Positions 37,050 to 45,276 of a stretch of DNA of 64,000 bases are shown in pieces (the stretch's first letter is position 1; every line of letters starts with the position of its first letter). This DNA comes from Ardenticatenaceae bacterium (lineage in GTDB: Bacteria > Chloroflexota > Anaerolineae > Promineifilales > Promineifilaceae). The stretch spans positions 1 to 64,000 of the forward strand of contig JACKBS010000006.1 of assembly GCA_020634435.1 (NCBI GenBank), given 5' to 3'. The notes beneath the pieces are model-generated. The model did not search any database. It had not been told where the DNA came from and worked only from the letters and a program-made list of their open reading frames with translations. A program made the position numbers and the translations under genes.

Positions 37050-37868
37050 TTAGTCACCTGGCGATTGAATGACGGACCAGCCAAGCTCACTCTTTTGGAT
37101 GAGTCCTGCTGTTTCCAATTCGGACAGATAACCGCCGATGGTGGATTTAGAGCGTCCGATTATATGGGCCAATTCGGACAGCGTGGCATTGGGCTTTGTT
37201 CGGAAGGTTTCCAAGAGCTGATGCATCAGTTCCCGCTTTTTGGCGGTTCTGGTTTGGCGCGCGCGTTCAATTGTGACAGATTCGGACGGTTTTTTGAGTT
37301 CCGGAGAAATAGAATGTATGTGCATATCGGAACTCAGTTGGTTCTTGTGTTCGGTTAATCGTCCGATTTCTCTTTCCAGTTTTTCGATGGTTGCCGAACG
37401 CTCCCGCACAATTTCATCCATCTTGGATTCCTTTTCCGCGATTTCCCGATTGATTTCAGCCAGGCTATTTTGTGCTTCCAATCGCACAGCCGTTTCCTTC
37501 AGCTGTGCTAACAACAACTCAAAAGAGAGGAACAAAGCCACCGGTGGAATGGCAGCCAGGAACTGAGCTAGCAGCTCCTGTTGCGCATGGATGATGTTCA
37601 GCACTACACTCAGCAAAGTGAACACGGAAACCAGCACCCAAGGGTACATGGTGCGTTCTCGCGCGAGACTGGCCCGTAGAACACTCAAGCTGAAAACGAT
37701 GATTGCGCCATCAATGATGGCGGGATACAGCCAGGCAATCCCCTCAGCCACACCCATCTGAACCGCCAAATCCCTGAGGGATTCAAACGAGAGGAAGAAG
37801 GCACTGCCGGCCAAAAACAACACCAGCAGTGCCGAAACCTGAGAAATCAGGTGATTAATCCGCTGCAT
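37050..37868 (-). CDS. DUF2637-like membrane protein with coiled coil and C-terminal HTH, copy 2 (intact)
   Basis: 272 aa. Four hydrophobic segments in the first 125 residues include the DUF2637-type motifs FESLRDLAVQMGVAEGIAWL, YPAIIDGAI and LNIIHAQQ. A coiled coil (about 128-195) follows, then a basic stretch (RARQTRTAKKREL) and a winged-helix DNA-binding domain (about 205-265; LSELAHIIGRSKSTIGGYLS). It resembles proteins of actinobacterial plasmid/ICE spread loci by its membrane part; fusion to an HTH is unusual. It could tether DNA to the membrane (inference). It marks the left edge of the 38-44 kb island. Close paralogues or remnants sit at 5.0, 16.1, 26.5 and 44.4 kb. Confidence 0.75.
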   Translation of the reverse strand: MQRINHLISQVSALLVLFLAGSAFFLSFESLRDLAVQMGVAEGIAWLYPAIIDGAIIVFSLSVLRASLARERTMYPWVLVSVFTLLSVVLNIIHAQQELLAQFLAAIPPVALFLSFELLLAQLKETAVRLEAQNSLAEINREIAEKESKMDEIVRERSATIEKLEREIGRLTEHKNQLSSDMHIHSISPELKKPSESVTIERARQTRTAKKRELMHQLLETFRTKPNATLSELAHIIGRSKSTIGGYLSELETAGLIQKSELGWSVIQSPGD

Positions 37869-38105
37869 GATTCACCTCGTTTTTCTCTGGATAAATGGGA
37901 AAAGTCAGGCTGAATAGAAAGTTCGTTTTGGTTTGATATTTGTGGGGAAATTGCTACCACATTGTTGGCACGGTCCATAACTTAACAATCGACATGAATT
38001 TTATCTTAGTCGAGTAGCTATTCTGTTATTGATGGGGGCTTGGGCTATTTTTTATGTTTCAGTTTGCACTGATTTTGATGTCCAATAAAACGCCCGCATT
38101 ACAAA
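37869..38105. repeat. Conserved upstream flank of DUF2637-like copy 2
   Basis: This matches the 5443-5690 flank of copy 1. It shares the tctctggataaatggg block, the gttcgttttggtttgatatt block, gctaccacattgttggcac, and the outer cagtttgcactgattttgat block. The outer end near 38105 is a candidate element boundary. Confidence 0.7.
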
Positions 38106-38197
38106 TTCAAGCCCTGAGCATGCTTTGCACACGATACGCGATAATTTCGGTTTTGGCATCAAAAAATAATGGGCACGACATAGAAGAAGATTTTTAA

Positions 38198-38743
38198 TCA
38201 ATTTTCTTCTTTACCTTCATACAGTTGTATATCGCCATTTTCATCCATAAACCAAAGGGTTGCATAATCCTGAATAAATTCGTTATTTTCCGCACCTTTT
38301 TGTGTAGAAAATAGATAATTTACTGAGCCCACTTTTTTTTCAATTACTTCGCCGTCATCCCCGCGAACATTAACTTTTCCAGCTTCAGCCATATATGAAT
38401 AATCTAATGCTTGTTTTTGATCAACGTGATTGGTTTCATATCCAGCTTTAAATTCCCAAATTTCACCATCATCGCCCAGGTCTACGTAATAATCCCCGAT
38501 ACGCCGTTCAGTATTGCTTATTCCAATTCCATCTGCTATTGTGTCAAGGTGTCCATTATCCTCAACACGAAACGACAAGTGCTGAACCCCTTCACCCATG
38601 ATTCTACTTCTTGCCGTTTCTTCAAAATCGCTTCCTTTCCTGGCCGAATTAACTTTTTCGCCGACTTCTTCCTGCGATTCTAATTCCTCAATATCATCTA
38701 GTTCAAATTCGGGGTCATCTCGGGAAACTTCATAGTTAGGCAT
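38198..38743 (-). CDS. Predicted PD-(D/E)XK-like nuclease (Tox-REase-like)
   Basis: 181 aa, GGAGG 6 bases before the ATG, 17 bp after the ATPase gene, so in one operon with it. An acidic N-terminal 35 residues precede a compact domain. That domain carries a restriction-endonuclease-like active-site pattern: RRIGDYYVD (Asp84) followed by EIWEFKAG (Glu97-x-Lys99) and the helix QKQALDYSYMAE. The layout resembles nuclease toxins of the restriction-endonuclease fold. The motif match is by eye only. With a HerA-type ATPase upstream, this suggests a DNA-degrading effector of a defence or mobile-element module. No toxin-delivery or immunity gene is seen. Confidence 0.5.
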   Translation of the reverse strand: MPNYEVSRDDPEFELDDIEELESQEEVGEKVNSARKGSDFEETARSRIMGEGVQHLSFRVEDNGHLDTIADGIGISNTERRIGDYYVDLGDDGEIWEFKAGYETNHVDQKQALDYSYMAEAGKVNVRGDDGEVIEKKVGSVNYLFSTQKGAENNEFIQDYATLWFMDENGDIQLYEGKEEN

Positions 38744-38760
38744 AGCAATCCTCCATATGA

Positions 38761-41634
38761 CTATAGATAAAAAGAGAAATTTGTCAGATTGTCTGAGACC
38801 GCCTGTATCTCAGTAGAAGGAATCTCATCTTTGACAAAGATAACATGAGCCAGATGTGCTAGCGCACAGTAGGCTACGTTGTTTGGATCATCTTCATCCG
38901 GCAATAATTTGCTAATTTTCTTCGTAAAAGCCAACTTGAATCCAGAGGAAATTGATTTTCCCAGAATCAGTTTCTTGGGCACAGAATGAAGTAATAATTT
39001 CCACGCACTGTTGGTCGAGATCGACCTAACTGCTGCTTCATGGGGGCATTCTCCACGCAATAATAAGGGCCTACATCCGAAACAGGCTCGCCCTAAGGGT
39101 GATTGTGCAATCCTGGTAGCTGCAAGCTCAACAGACTCATTTATCTTCAAGCGATCATTTTGTTCATGAGCATCTTTATACAATGCAGTAATCTTAGGCA
39201 TCATGAATTCAGCCAGTGCTTCATCTTTTTCCTCCAAAACACTTTCTGCAGGAATAGCGCTTTCAACTTTTATATGAACCGGAGAACCGTTACGACTTCG
39301 AACAATAGCTTCACCTGGGGCCAGTCTCCTCGCGTTTCTCCTTTGTGAATCATTAAGGTTCATGATGTCAGAAAAAAGGTTGAAACTCGATGAGTCTTCC
39401 TGCCAGTGCATCACTTTTAATAATGTATTTCCAATCGCGCCGGGAACTAATTGTGTGGGCATTTGTTCGGCAATAAGAATGCCGGAATTAAACCCCCTGA
39501 CTTCGGCTAACAGATTGCTAAAATCTGTTCCAGGTCCTAAGTTATGCCCTTGAGTGGCGTTGCTAACATTAGTGGTTGTTCCCATCAAGCGGTGAGCTTC
39601 TTCAACAACTGTAATATGCGGATTCTCTAAATTGGATTTTTCTATCACGCCTGATAAAGATGTGAGCAGAAAACCCATTACCAATGATATATCCGCTTGA
39701 GACCCTATACGCCCCAATTCCAAAATAGTTGGATACTCTACGACTTTTTGGATAACTGCGCTTTCTCGAACGTTGAAAATCGCACCAGCATTCTCAATTA
39801 AATCCCTTATCCTTAATACAGACGCTTGACGAATATTGTCACGTACTTCGCCTGAATATGATAACTTGTCAGTAACTTTTTTGATTGCGTCATAGAATTC
39901 GGATAAAGTTGGAGATGTCTTCTCAAGCCCGCCTTTGTCCGTCGTCAAATCCCAACCATGATTTTGATAGCTCAAACGTAATGCTTCTCTATAAATCATG
40001 TCCAAAGGGGGAAATAACTCATACGCAGCAGAAAAAGATCGCATTAATCGACTTAAATGCGTTTTCACCAAAATCTTTACTGGAACTTGGAAAGGGTTGA
40101 ATCTAAATGGGGAAACAGTCTCGTCACCGACGGTGAAAATATGGAGAGCATTTTTAAAATGTGGTATTCGCAAAAGAGAACGATAATCCGACTTATCAAT
40201 AGGGTACAAAACCAAAAATGGTATCTTCAGTTTCCACAATTGAATCAGCAGAGACTGTACAGTGGTAGACTTACCACTTCCAGTTGAACCACTGATTAAT
40301 CCGTGTCGAGTAAGATCCTCGGCCGGTACTGTGAATGGTCTTCCCGTTGGAAGACCTCGATGATAAACTTCCCCAATGGTCACAAATGGCTGATTGTCTA
40401 ACTCGTATGATTTTGTGTCAGAGTCTAGATAATCCTGTGGTGAGACAAAAGGTTCGCTTCTAACCCGGATACCTGCCATATAACCACTTTCCGGAGGGAT
40501 TGGCAAGCGAAATCCCCCGGCTGCTTGTTTTACATCACAAACTGCACGCAATCGTCTCATCGTTGGGTGAGCGATCGTTGCTACCCACTCATCATGCTCA
40601 AGATATTTCAGATTATCGATTGCTTTGTCGAAATCAGCAGGTGTTTGAGGCTTAGCCGCCACCCATTTAGTAGGAAAGGGATTCCTGCCATTATTCATAA
40701 TTTCCGATCCAAGTGCTTCAATAACTGAATATGGCGCTTGAGGTGTTCCTACGACCTGAACCTTGATTTGAAGTAAAAACTCACGCTCCTCCATCAATTC
40801 TTTGTAAATTTTTGCGCCGATGCGTGCGCGGCTGCGGAAAAATTCGTCGTCAATGTCATCGTCATCACGGCTTTGTTCCCGGAATCTAGCAGACATTGAG
40901 TTTATGATGGAAACTTCTTCTGGGAATAATTCAACAGGGCGAACACTAATAGACGCAAAGCAAGGCTTTGGTTGATTGGCTAATGTTTCGAAGAAACGCC
41001 CCATAGCACTAAAATCAAGCGTCGGTACAAATGGGTGTACGATGTAGTCGCCATGCCGCGCTGGTTTGAAGGTTGTTCCCATATCTACAGGCAACTCTTC
41101 AAACCGTTTTATCTCTGAGATACATGCCGGGTTGTCTAGCTCGCCAAATTTAATGGGTTCGTAACTATCAAAAAACTCATCTTGATCTACGATCGGTCTA
41201 AGCGGATAATTGAACGGATCTTCTAGTGGAAAGTTACTTATAAACTTTTCCCAAAGAGTTGTAGCTATACTAGCAATTTCAGATCGTCTTTGATGAAATA
41301 CTTTTCCGAGAAATATAATGCTTACGCGGTTTTTTGTATTTGTCAACTGAACATCGGGTTTAGCAATAAACCTGAGTTCAAAAGTGGCTCTGTTGAATCT
41401 GGTCTGCGCAAGATCATATAAGAATCGAAATTGCCGGAAAACCACCATACTTATTCTTTTGTCATTTAGACGGGTGAGCTCTTCTGAATCCAATGATGGA
41501 ATAAATGGCACTTCTGCGGCCCAAATTGCGTGAGCTCCAAGCTGTTTAGAATATTCAACCCCCTGTTCGTTTGAAAATGCGGCAGGCTCAAGAACCTGTG
41601 TTGGACCTACAATGTGAATATATGGGGAATCCAT
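38761..41634 (-). CDS. HerA/VirB4-type P-loop ATPase with C-terminal Cys cluster
   Basis: 957 aa. The N-terminal 440 residues are of unknown fold. The ATPase core follows, with Walker A GSTGSGKST (449-457), Walker B HITVVEEAHRLM (from about 673), and a downstream arginine/sensor region (NSGILIAEQMPTQL). This is the HerA/FtsK-superfamily pattern (DUF87-like). Near the C-terminus RACFGCRPLLL and RGECPH could bind zinc. HerA-type ATPases form hexamers that pump or translocate DNA and often work with a nuclease, here plausibly the product of the next gene. Membrane-associated partners are encoded upstream. Codon and base use is AT-rich and free of ACGGCCGT. Confidence 0.8.
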   Translation of the reverse strand: MDSPYIHIVGPTQVLEPAAFSNEQGVEYSKQLGAHAIWAAEVPFIPSLDSEELTRLNDKRISMVVFRQFRFLYDLAQTRFNRATFELRFIAKPDVQLTNTKNRVSIIFLGKVFHQRRSEIASIATTLWEKFISNFPLEDPFNYPLRPIVDQDEFFDSYEPIKFGELDNPACISEIKRFEELPVDMGTTFKPARHGDYIVHPFVPTLDFSAMGRFFETLANQPKPCFASISVRPVELFPEEVSIINSMSARFREQSRDDDDIDDEFFRSRARIGAKIYKELMEEREFLLQIKVQVVGTPQAPYSVIEALGSEIMNNGRNPFPTKWVAAKPQTPADFDKAIDNLKYLEHDEWVATIAHPTMRRLRAVCDVKQAAGGFRLPIPPESGYMAGIRVRSEPFVSPQDYLDSDTKSYELDNQPFVTIGEVYHRGLPTGRPFTVPAEDLTRHGLISGSTGSGKSTTVQSLLIQLWKLKIPFLVLYPIDKSDYRSLLRIPHFKNALHIFTVGDETVSPFRFNPFQVPVKILVKTHLSRLMRSFSAAYELFPPLDMIYREALRLSYQNHGWDLTTDKGGLEKTSPTLSEFYDAIKKVTDKLSYSGEVRDNIRQASVLRIRDLIENAGAIFNVRESAVIQKVVEYPTILELGRIGSQADISLVMGFLLTSLSGVIEKSNLENPHITVVEEAHRLMGTTTNVSNATQGHNLGPGTDFSNLLAEVRGFNSGILIAEQMPTQLVPGAIGNTLLKVMHWQEDSSSFNLFSDIMNLNDSQRRNARRLAPGEAIVRSRNGSPVHIKVESAIPAESVLEEKDEALAEFMMPKITALYKDAHEQNDRLKINESVELAATRIAQSPLGRACFGCRPLLLRGECPHEAAVRSISTNSAWKLLLHSVPKKLILGKSISSGFKLAFTKKISKLLPDEDDPNNVAYCALAHLAHVIFVKDEIPSTEIQAVSDNLTNFSFYL

Positions 41635-41646
41635 CAGTAGATTTCC

Positions 41647-41844
41647 TTACACTTCTGTCAAATCCCTTATTGCTTTTTGTAATTCTGTTTCTCGAGCTTT
41701 CAATTTTTCGATTGCGGGTTTTCGAATGAACGTATTAAATCTAAACCACATTACTCCACCAAATAAAGCGGTAAAAGCTAGAAAATATAGAATTGCTTCT
41801 ATACCGGGACGAAGCATGATCAAAAAGAGCGAGCTGACAAACAT
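41647..41844 (-). CDS. Small membrane/coiled-coil protein, possibly the frameshifted end of the zinc-ribbon protein
   Basis: 65 aa with two hydrophobic segments (FVSSLFLIML; AILYFLAFTALFGGVMWF) and a charged helical tail ending LQKAIRDLTEV. It overlaps the end of the zinc-ribbon gene by 25 bp in the -1 frame and has no ribosome-binding site. If one base were added at about 41855 the two would read as one continuous protein (FDLFIVF then PAIAMFVSSL). So it is either a translationally coupled gene, a programmed shift, or a mutation or sequencing error. Confidence 0.5.
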   Translation of the reverse strand: MFVSSLFLIMLRPGIEAILYFLAFTALFGGVMWFRFNTFIRKPAIEKLKARETELQKAIRDLTEV

Positions 41845-42263
41845 TGCAATAGCCGGAAAACAATGAATAAGTCAAACACACCCATACCACATCCCCAGAT
41901 GGATGTTTTTCCAAGATCACGGAACCGTTTTTGTGACTTACTGTAGGTTGATATGTAGGCAGATAAGGGTGGTGATTGGACAAATTGCAAATCGTTTTGA
42001 ACCTGACTCAATTCTCTCTGATATATCTCAAGCTCATTGTCTCGTTTTTCAGTTTGGGCAATTTTGGTTTGTTCTTTGAATTCATCTATATTAACACCGC
42101 ACTTGGGACAGTTTTCAAAATGCCATGGAAGTTCGCTAAGACAAGAAGGGCAGACTTGAAACAGCTGGCCCCTACAATTCACACAATAACGTGCATTTGG
42201 CGGATTGTCTGTTGATTCACAGTGCGGGCATTTATTTGAAGTTTCCACGAATATTTCCTCCAT
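41820..42263 (-). CDS. Double zinc-ribbon protein
   Basis: 147 aa. Four metal-binding pairs form two zinc ribbons in the first 55 residues: CPHC, then YCVNC, CPSC and CPKC. A coiled coil follows (about 60-95) and then the start of a hydrophobic segment (WGCGMGVFDLFIVF) where the frame ends. Its likely continuation is in the overlapping 65-residue frame. The ribbon plus coiled coil plus membrane helix layout suggests a membrane-tethered adaptor that holds partner proteins or nucleic acid. It sits between the two-helix protein and the ATPase in the island operon. Confidence 0.65.
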   Translation of the reverse strand: MEEIFVETSNKCPHCESTDNPPNARYCVNCRGQLFQVCPSCLSELPWHFENCPKCGVNIDEFKEQTKIAQTEKRDNELEIYQRELSQVQNDLQFVQSPPLSAYISTYSKSQKRFRDLGKTSIWGCGMGVFDLFIVFRLLQCLSARSF

Positions 42264-42382
42264 AAACTTATAAGAAAATGCGGATTATATATTTTATTCC
42301 CGGATCGGGAATAACCTATTCTAATAGTTAGTAGTTTGTGCGATGAAACAGACTTTGATTTCAGCCCTATTCCCTCTCTGGG

Positions 42383-42832
42383 CTATTGATTTTCGGCAAT
42401 ATTTTGCCTAATAGTACTGATCTCCTTTTCGATATTTTTCACTGCTTCCCCTTTACGAGAGTAGCCAAAAGCAACAATCCCAAAATAAAATATAAAGATG
42501 AACGGTAATATCATAAAAAAGAGAAGGGACTCACTCCCACCTATGCAGAGAAATGGAATCATTACAATGACAATCAATGCAAGCATTAACTTGATTATAC
42601 CTAGTGGTAAATCATAACTGACATATTTATCAATAATTTGATAGTACTCTGAATAGGGATTAAGCATGAGAATTGTGCTAGAAAGTTTTTTCTTGGTTTG
42701 GGCGAGTTCATCAATGTATCCTAGCTGTTCTCTACTTCGTCTGGCTTTAAAACTTTCATCCACAACATCTGATTCAAGTTTTTCTTTTTCAAGTGATTTC
42801 AGAAACCGTTTGCGTTTTTGATCATAACTCAT
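42383..42832 (-). CDS. Coiled-coil protein with two membrane helices
   Basis: 149 aa; AGGAGCG sits 7 bases before the ATG. A charged helical N-terminus (1-60) precedes two adjacent transmembrane segments (about 78-98 IIKLMLALIVIVMIPFLC and 103-125 LLFFMILPFIFIFYFGIVAF), and a charged helix ends the protein. No family recognised. It lies 15 bp downstream of the SPFH gene, so it is co-transcribed. It may be a membrane partner of the SPFH scaffold. Confidence 0.6.
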   Translation of the reverse strand: MSYDQKRKRFLKSLEKEKLESDVVDESFKARRSREQLGYIDELAQTKKKLSSTILMLNPYSEYYQIIDKYVSYDLPLGIIKLMLALIVIVMIPFLCIGGSESLLFFMILPFIFIFYFGIVAFGYSRKGEAVKNIEKEISTIRQNIAENQ

Positions 42833-42847
42833 GGGAACGCTCCTGTG

Positions 42848-44011
42848 CTAGGTGTAGTATTGATGTACTTCCCGAAAAATATGTACAATATCCTGGTGCT
42901 GCTTCCACCTTTCTTTCGAGATAGCTGGGAAATCGCGCAACAGTTCATCGTTCACTATCACTTCTCGGATTGGTGGAATTTCTGCACTATATCCCCTCGG
43001 TATCAGTACCCGTATTTCCAATTGAACCTCAGAGCGTAGCTCAACGCGGTTAATGAAAGTGTATGAACCATCCGGTAGATTTAACCTACCAATTCCAGCT
43101 TCAATATCAACGTCAAATCCCGCATTTAACAATCTTCCGTACTCTCTTTCAACAACTGCATTTGGAACGGCAGGTAATTCTTGAGAATCTGCTGATTGGG
43201 CAGCGTTTTCCTCCTCTGTAATTGTGGTCTTAATTTCCCTTTGTTGGTTAGGTCTTTCAGTATTGCCACGGTCAAGCAATTTGTTTTCGACCACCTTTTG
43301 CAGTATATCTTTCGTCGATCCAGAATCTATCATCCGTTCAATAATTATTTTAGCTAATTCCGGATCTTTATTGATTAGATGGACTGGATTAAATGTTTCA
43401 CTTTCCTTTATGTAATTTTGCCTTCTAGCAGATGTGATTTCCTCTGCTCCTGTCATCTTTACTAGATTTATTTCAAGAAAAGTAATACCAATCCCAGTTT
43501 TTACCTTTTTTGATAATGTGTCAGATATGTTTCCAATTATCTGCCTTCCTCCAAGCCGATACTCATCAAAGGTCATTCTACCGATGTAGTCACGTAACTC
43601 CGATGAAATTAGATTACAAACTTCTTCAATTGGGTTGGCTACATCAACTGCTACTTTTCTGGCATTCTGTGGTTCTACTTCATATGTGATAGATAATTCC
43701 ACATTAATTGTCTCTACTGCCGAGCCGCCATGTCCCTGCTCTTCGATGTAAAACTCCCCATTTGATTGATATATCAAAATTCGGCGGTTTGTGGCTACAA
43801 TGTACGCTTCCAATTCAACTCCACGCCTGAATCTGCCAAGGTTATGTTCGCCAGAACCTAAGGTTGTCGCATATTGTCCCCCTTCAAAAATGACGCCAAC
43901 CGTATGGGGTTTAATGGTTAATTTTCCGCCCATTCCAAAGATTCCACGTTCAAGCGTCATAGGACCTTGAATAAGGAGTTCAAGGTTCCTGGAATCAATG
44001 CATTTTGCCAT
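42848..44011 (-). CDS. SPFH (band 7)-like protein with E2/UEV-like C-terminal domain
   Basis: 387 aa. The first 220 residues match the SPFH/band-7 pattern (KPHTVGVIFEGGQYATTLGSG; AYIVATNRRILIYQ; a helix with IEEVCNLISSELRDYIGRMT). There is no N-terminal membrane helix. A polar linker (about 265-290) leads to a C-terminal domain of about 105 residues. This begins with a helix (VEREYGRLLNAGFDVD) and continues with strands and a PP-containing loop (LEIRVLIPRGYSAEIPPIRE), a layout like ubiquitin-conjugating E2 or UEV domains. The catalytic Cys and HPN motif are not present. First gene of the island operon. SPFH proteins form membrane scaffolds; here it may organise the nuclease/ATPase module. Confidence 0.6.
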   Translation of the reverse strand: MAKCIDSRNLELLIQGPMTLERGIFGMGGKLTIKPHTVGVIFEGGQYATTLGSGEHNLGRFRRGVELEAYIVATNRRILIYQSNGEFYIEEQGHGGSAVETINVELSITYEVEPQNARKVAVDVANPIEEVCNLISSELRDYIGRMTFDEYRLGGRQIIGNISDTLSKKVKTGIGITFLEINLVKMTGAEEITSARRQNYIKESETFNPVHLINKDPELAKIIIERMIDSGSTKDILQKVVENKLLDRGNTERPNQQREIKTTITEEENAAQSADSQELPAVPNAVVEREYGRLLNAGFDVDIEAGIGRLNLPDGSYTFINRVELRSEVQLEIRVLIPRGYSAEIPPIREVIVNDELLRDFPAISKERWKQHQDIVHIFREVHQYYT

Positions 44012-44382
44012 GATATTTTATCCCTTTGTATTTGAGCGATGGACTGCAAGCTATGACTGCACTGGATGGAACAATAAAGATGATAAATTATAATCTTACC
44101 TTCCACTTTCTGAAACATCATATTTGAATTTAGTGTAAAAATCAACCGAGACAATGTACAGAAATCTAGGGATGTTTTTAGTTTTTGTGTAACGGTTGTG
44201 AGCTATGAGGTGACGTGGTGAATCACTTTTGTGGACAGAAAAATAATTGGACTTACCCCATCATAGTTGCTCTTTCGCACTTCTCATGCTCATGGCGGGT
44301 AACCATCCCCTAAAATAGAGCCAATCATAAAGAGCTTCTTTTCAACTTGTTAAATGCATTATTCACCCAGTAACTCGGGAAA
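44012..44382. other. Intergenic region between the island operon and DUF2637-like copy 3
   Basis: 371 bp, AT-rich, no gene seen. It must contain the promoter of the SPFH-led operon and the 3' flank of the repeat copy. I cannot name a convincing -35/-10. Confidence 0.5.
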
Positions 44383-45201
44383 TCAAATCACTACATCCCT
44401 ACAAATCCTCCAGCCAAGCTCATTTTTTTCAATTGTTCCAGCTGCCTGCAATTCGGTCAAATAACCACCTATTGTGGATTTCGACCGACCAATTTCAATT
44501 GCTAATTCAGACAAGGTTGCGTTCGGTTTCGTTTGGATAATTTCTAACAATCGCTGTATGGCTTCCTGCTTTTTGGTCGTTCGCTGGCGTCTTGCCCGTC
44601 CGATTGTGTCAGATTCGGACAGCTTTGAGCCACTATTTCCGTTCAAGTGTACTTGAATCTCAGTTTTCAATTGGCTCTTTTTTTCAGTTAATCGTCCGAT
44701 TTCTCCTTCCAAATTTTCAATCGTTTCCGAACGCTCCTGTACGATTTTGTCCAACTCAGATTCCTTCTCCCGGATTTTCCGAATGATTTCATCCAAGCTA
44801 TTTTGTGCTTCCAACCGAACGGCCGTTTCCTTCAGCTGCGCCAATAACAGCTCAAATGAGAGAAACAAAGCGACCGGCGGAATGGCCGCCAGGAACTGAG
44901 CCAGTAGCTCTTGTTGGGCATGGATGACGTTCAACACCACGCTCAACAAGGTGAACACAGAAACCAACACCCATGGATACACGGTCCGCTCTCGCGTCAG
45001 GTTGGCCCGCAGGACGCTCAGGCTAAAGACGATAATCGCGCCGTCAATGATGGCTGGATAAAGCCAGGCAATCTGCTCAGCAATGCCAATCTGAACCGCC
45101 AAATCCTTGAGGGATTCAAAGGACAGGAAGAAGGCACTGCCGGCCAGAAACAAGACCAGCAGTGCAGAAACAAGGGAAATGAGGTGATTAATGCGCTGCA
45201 T
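44383..45201 (-). CDS. DUF2637-like membrane protein with coiled coil and C-terminal HTH, copy 3 (intact)
   Basis: 272 aa, the same length and layout as copy 2. The membrane part (SFESLKDLAVQIGIAEQIAWL; YPAIIDGAI; LNVIHAQQ) is nearly identical, the coiled coil (EIIRKIREKESELDKIVQ) is diverged, and the winged helix (LSELAIEIGRSKSTIGGYLT) is conserved with a different last ten residues. An ACGGCCGT copy at 44819 shows that the gene belongs to this genome lineage even though the island beside it does not carry the motif. Its upstream flank joins directly to the interior of comEC. It marks the right edge of the island. Confidence 0.75.
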   Translation of the reverse strand: MQRINHLISLVSALLVLFLAGSAFFLSFESLKDLAVQIGIAEQIAWLYPAIIDGAIIVFSLSVLRANLTRERTVYPWVLVSVFTLLSVVLNVIHAQQELLAQFLAAIPPVALFLSFELLLAQLKETAVRLEAQNSLDEIIRKIREKESELDKIVQERSETIENLEGEIGRLTEKKSQLKTEIQVHLNGNSGSKLSESDTIGRARRQRTTKKQEAIQRLLEIIQTKPNATLSELAIEIGRSKSTIGGYLTELQAAGTIEKNELGWRICRDVVI

Positions 45202-45276
45202 GGTTCACCTCTGTTTTCTCTGGATAAATGGGAAATGTTAGGCTGAACGGGAAGTTCGTTTTGGTTTGATATTTGC
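45202..45276. repeat. Upstream flank of DUF2637-like copy 3, ending inside comEC
   Basis: Shares the tctctggataaatggg and gttcgttttggtttgatatt blocks with copies 1 and 2. Homology stops at about 45276, where the comEC reading frame (GFNIAIL) begins. Confidence 0.75.

Noticed and set aside
5021..44800. Near-regular 10-11 kb spacing of the first four DUF2637-like loci
   Set aside because: The intervals are about 11, 10.3, 10.9 and then 7.4 kb. With so few points and differing cargo, I treat the regularity as chance.
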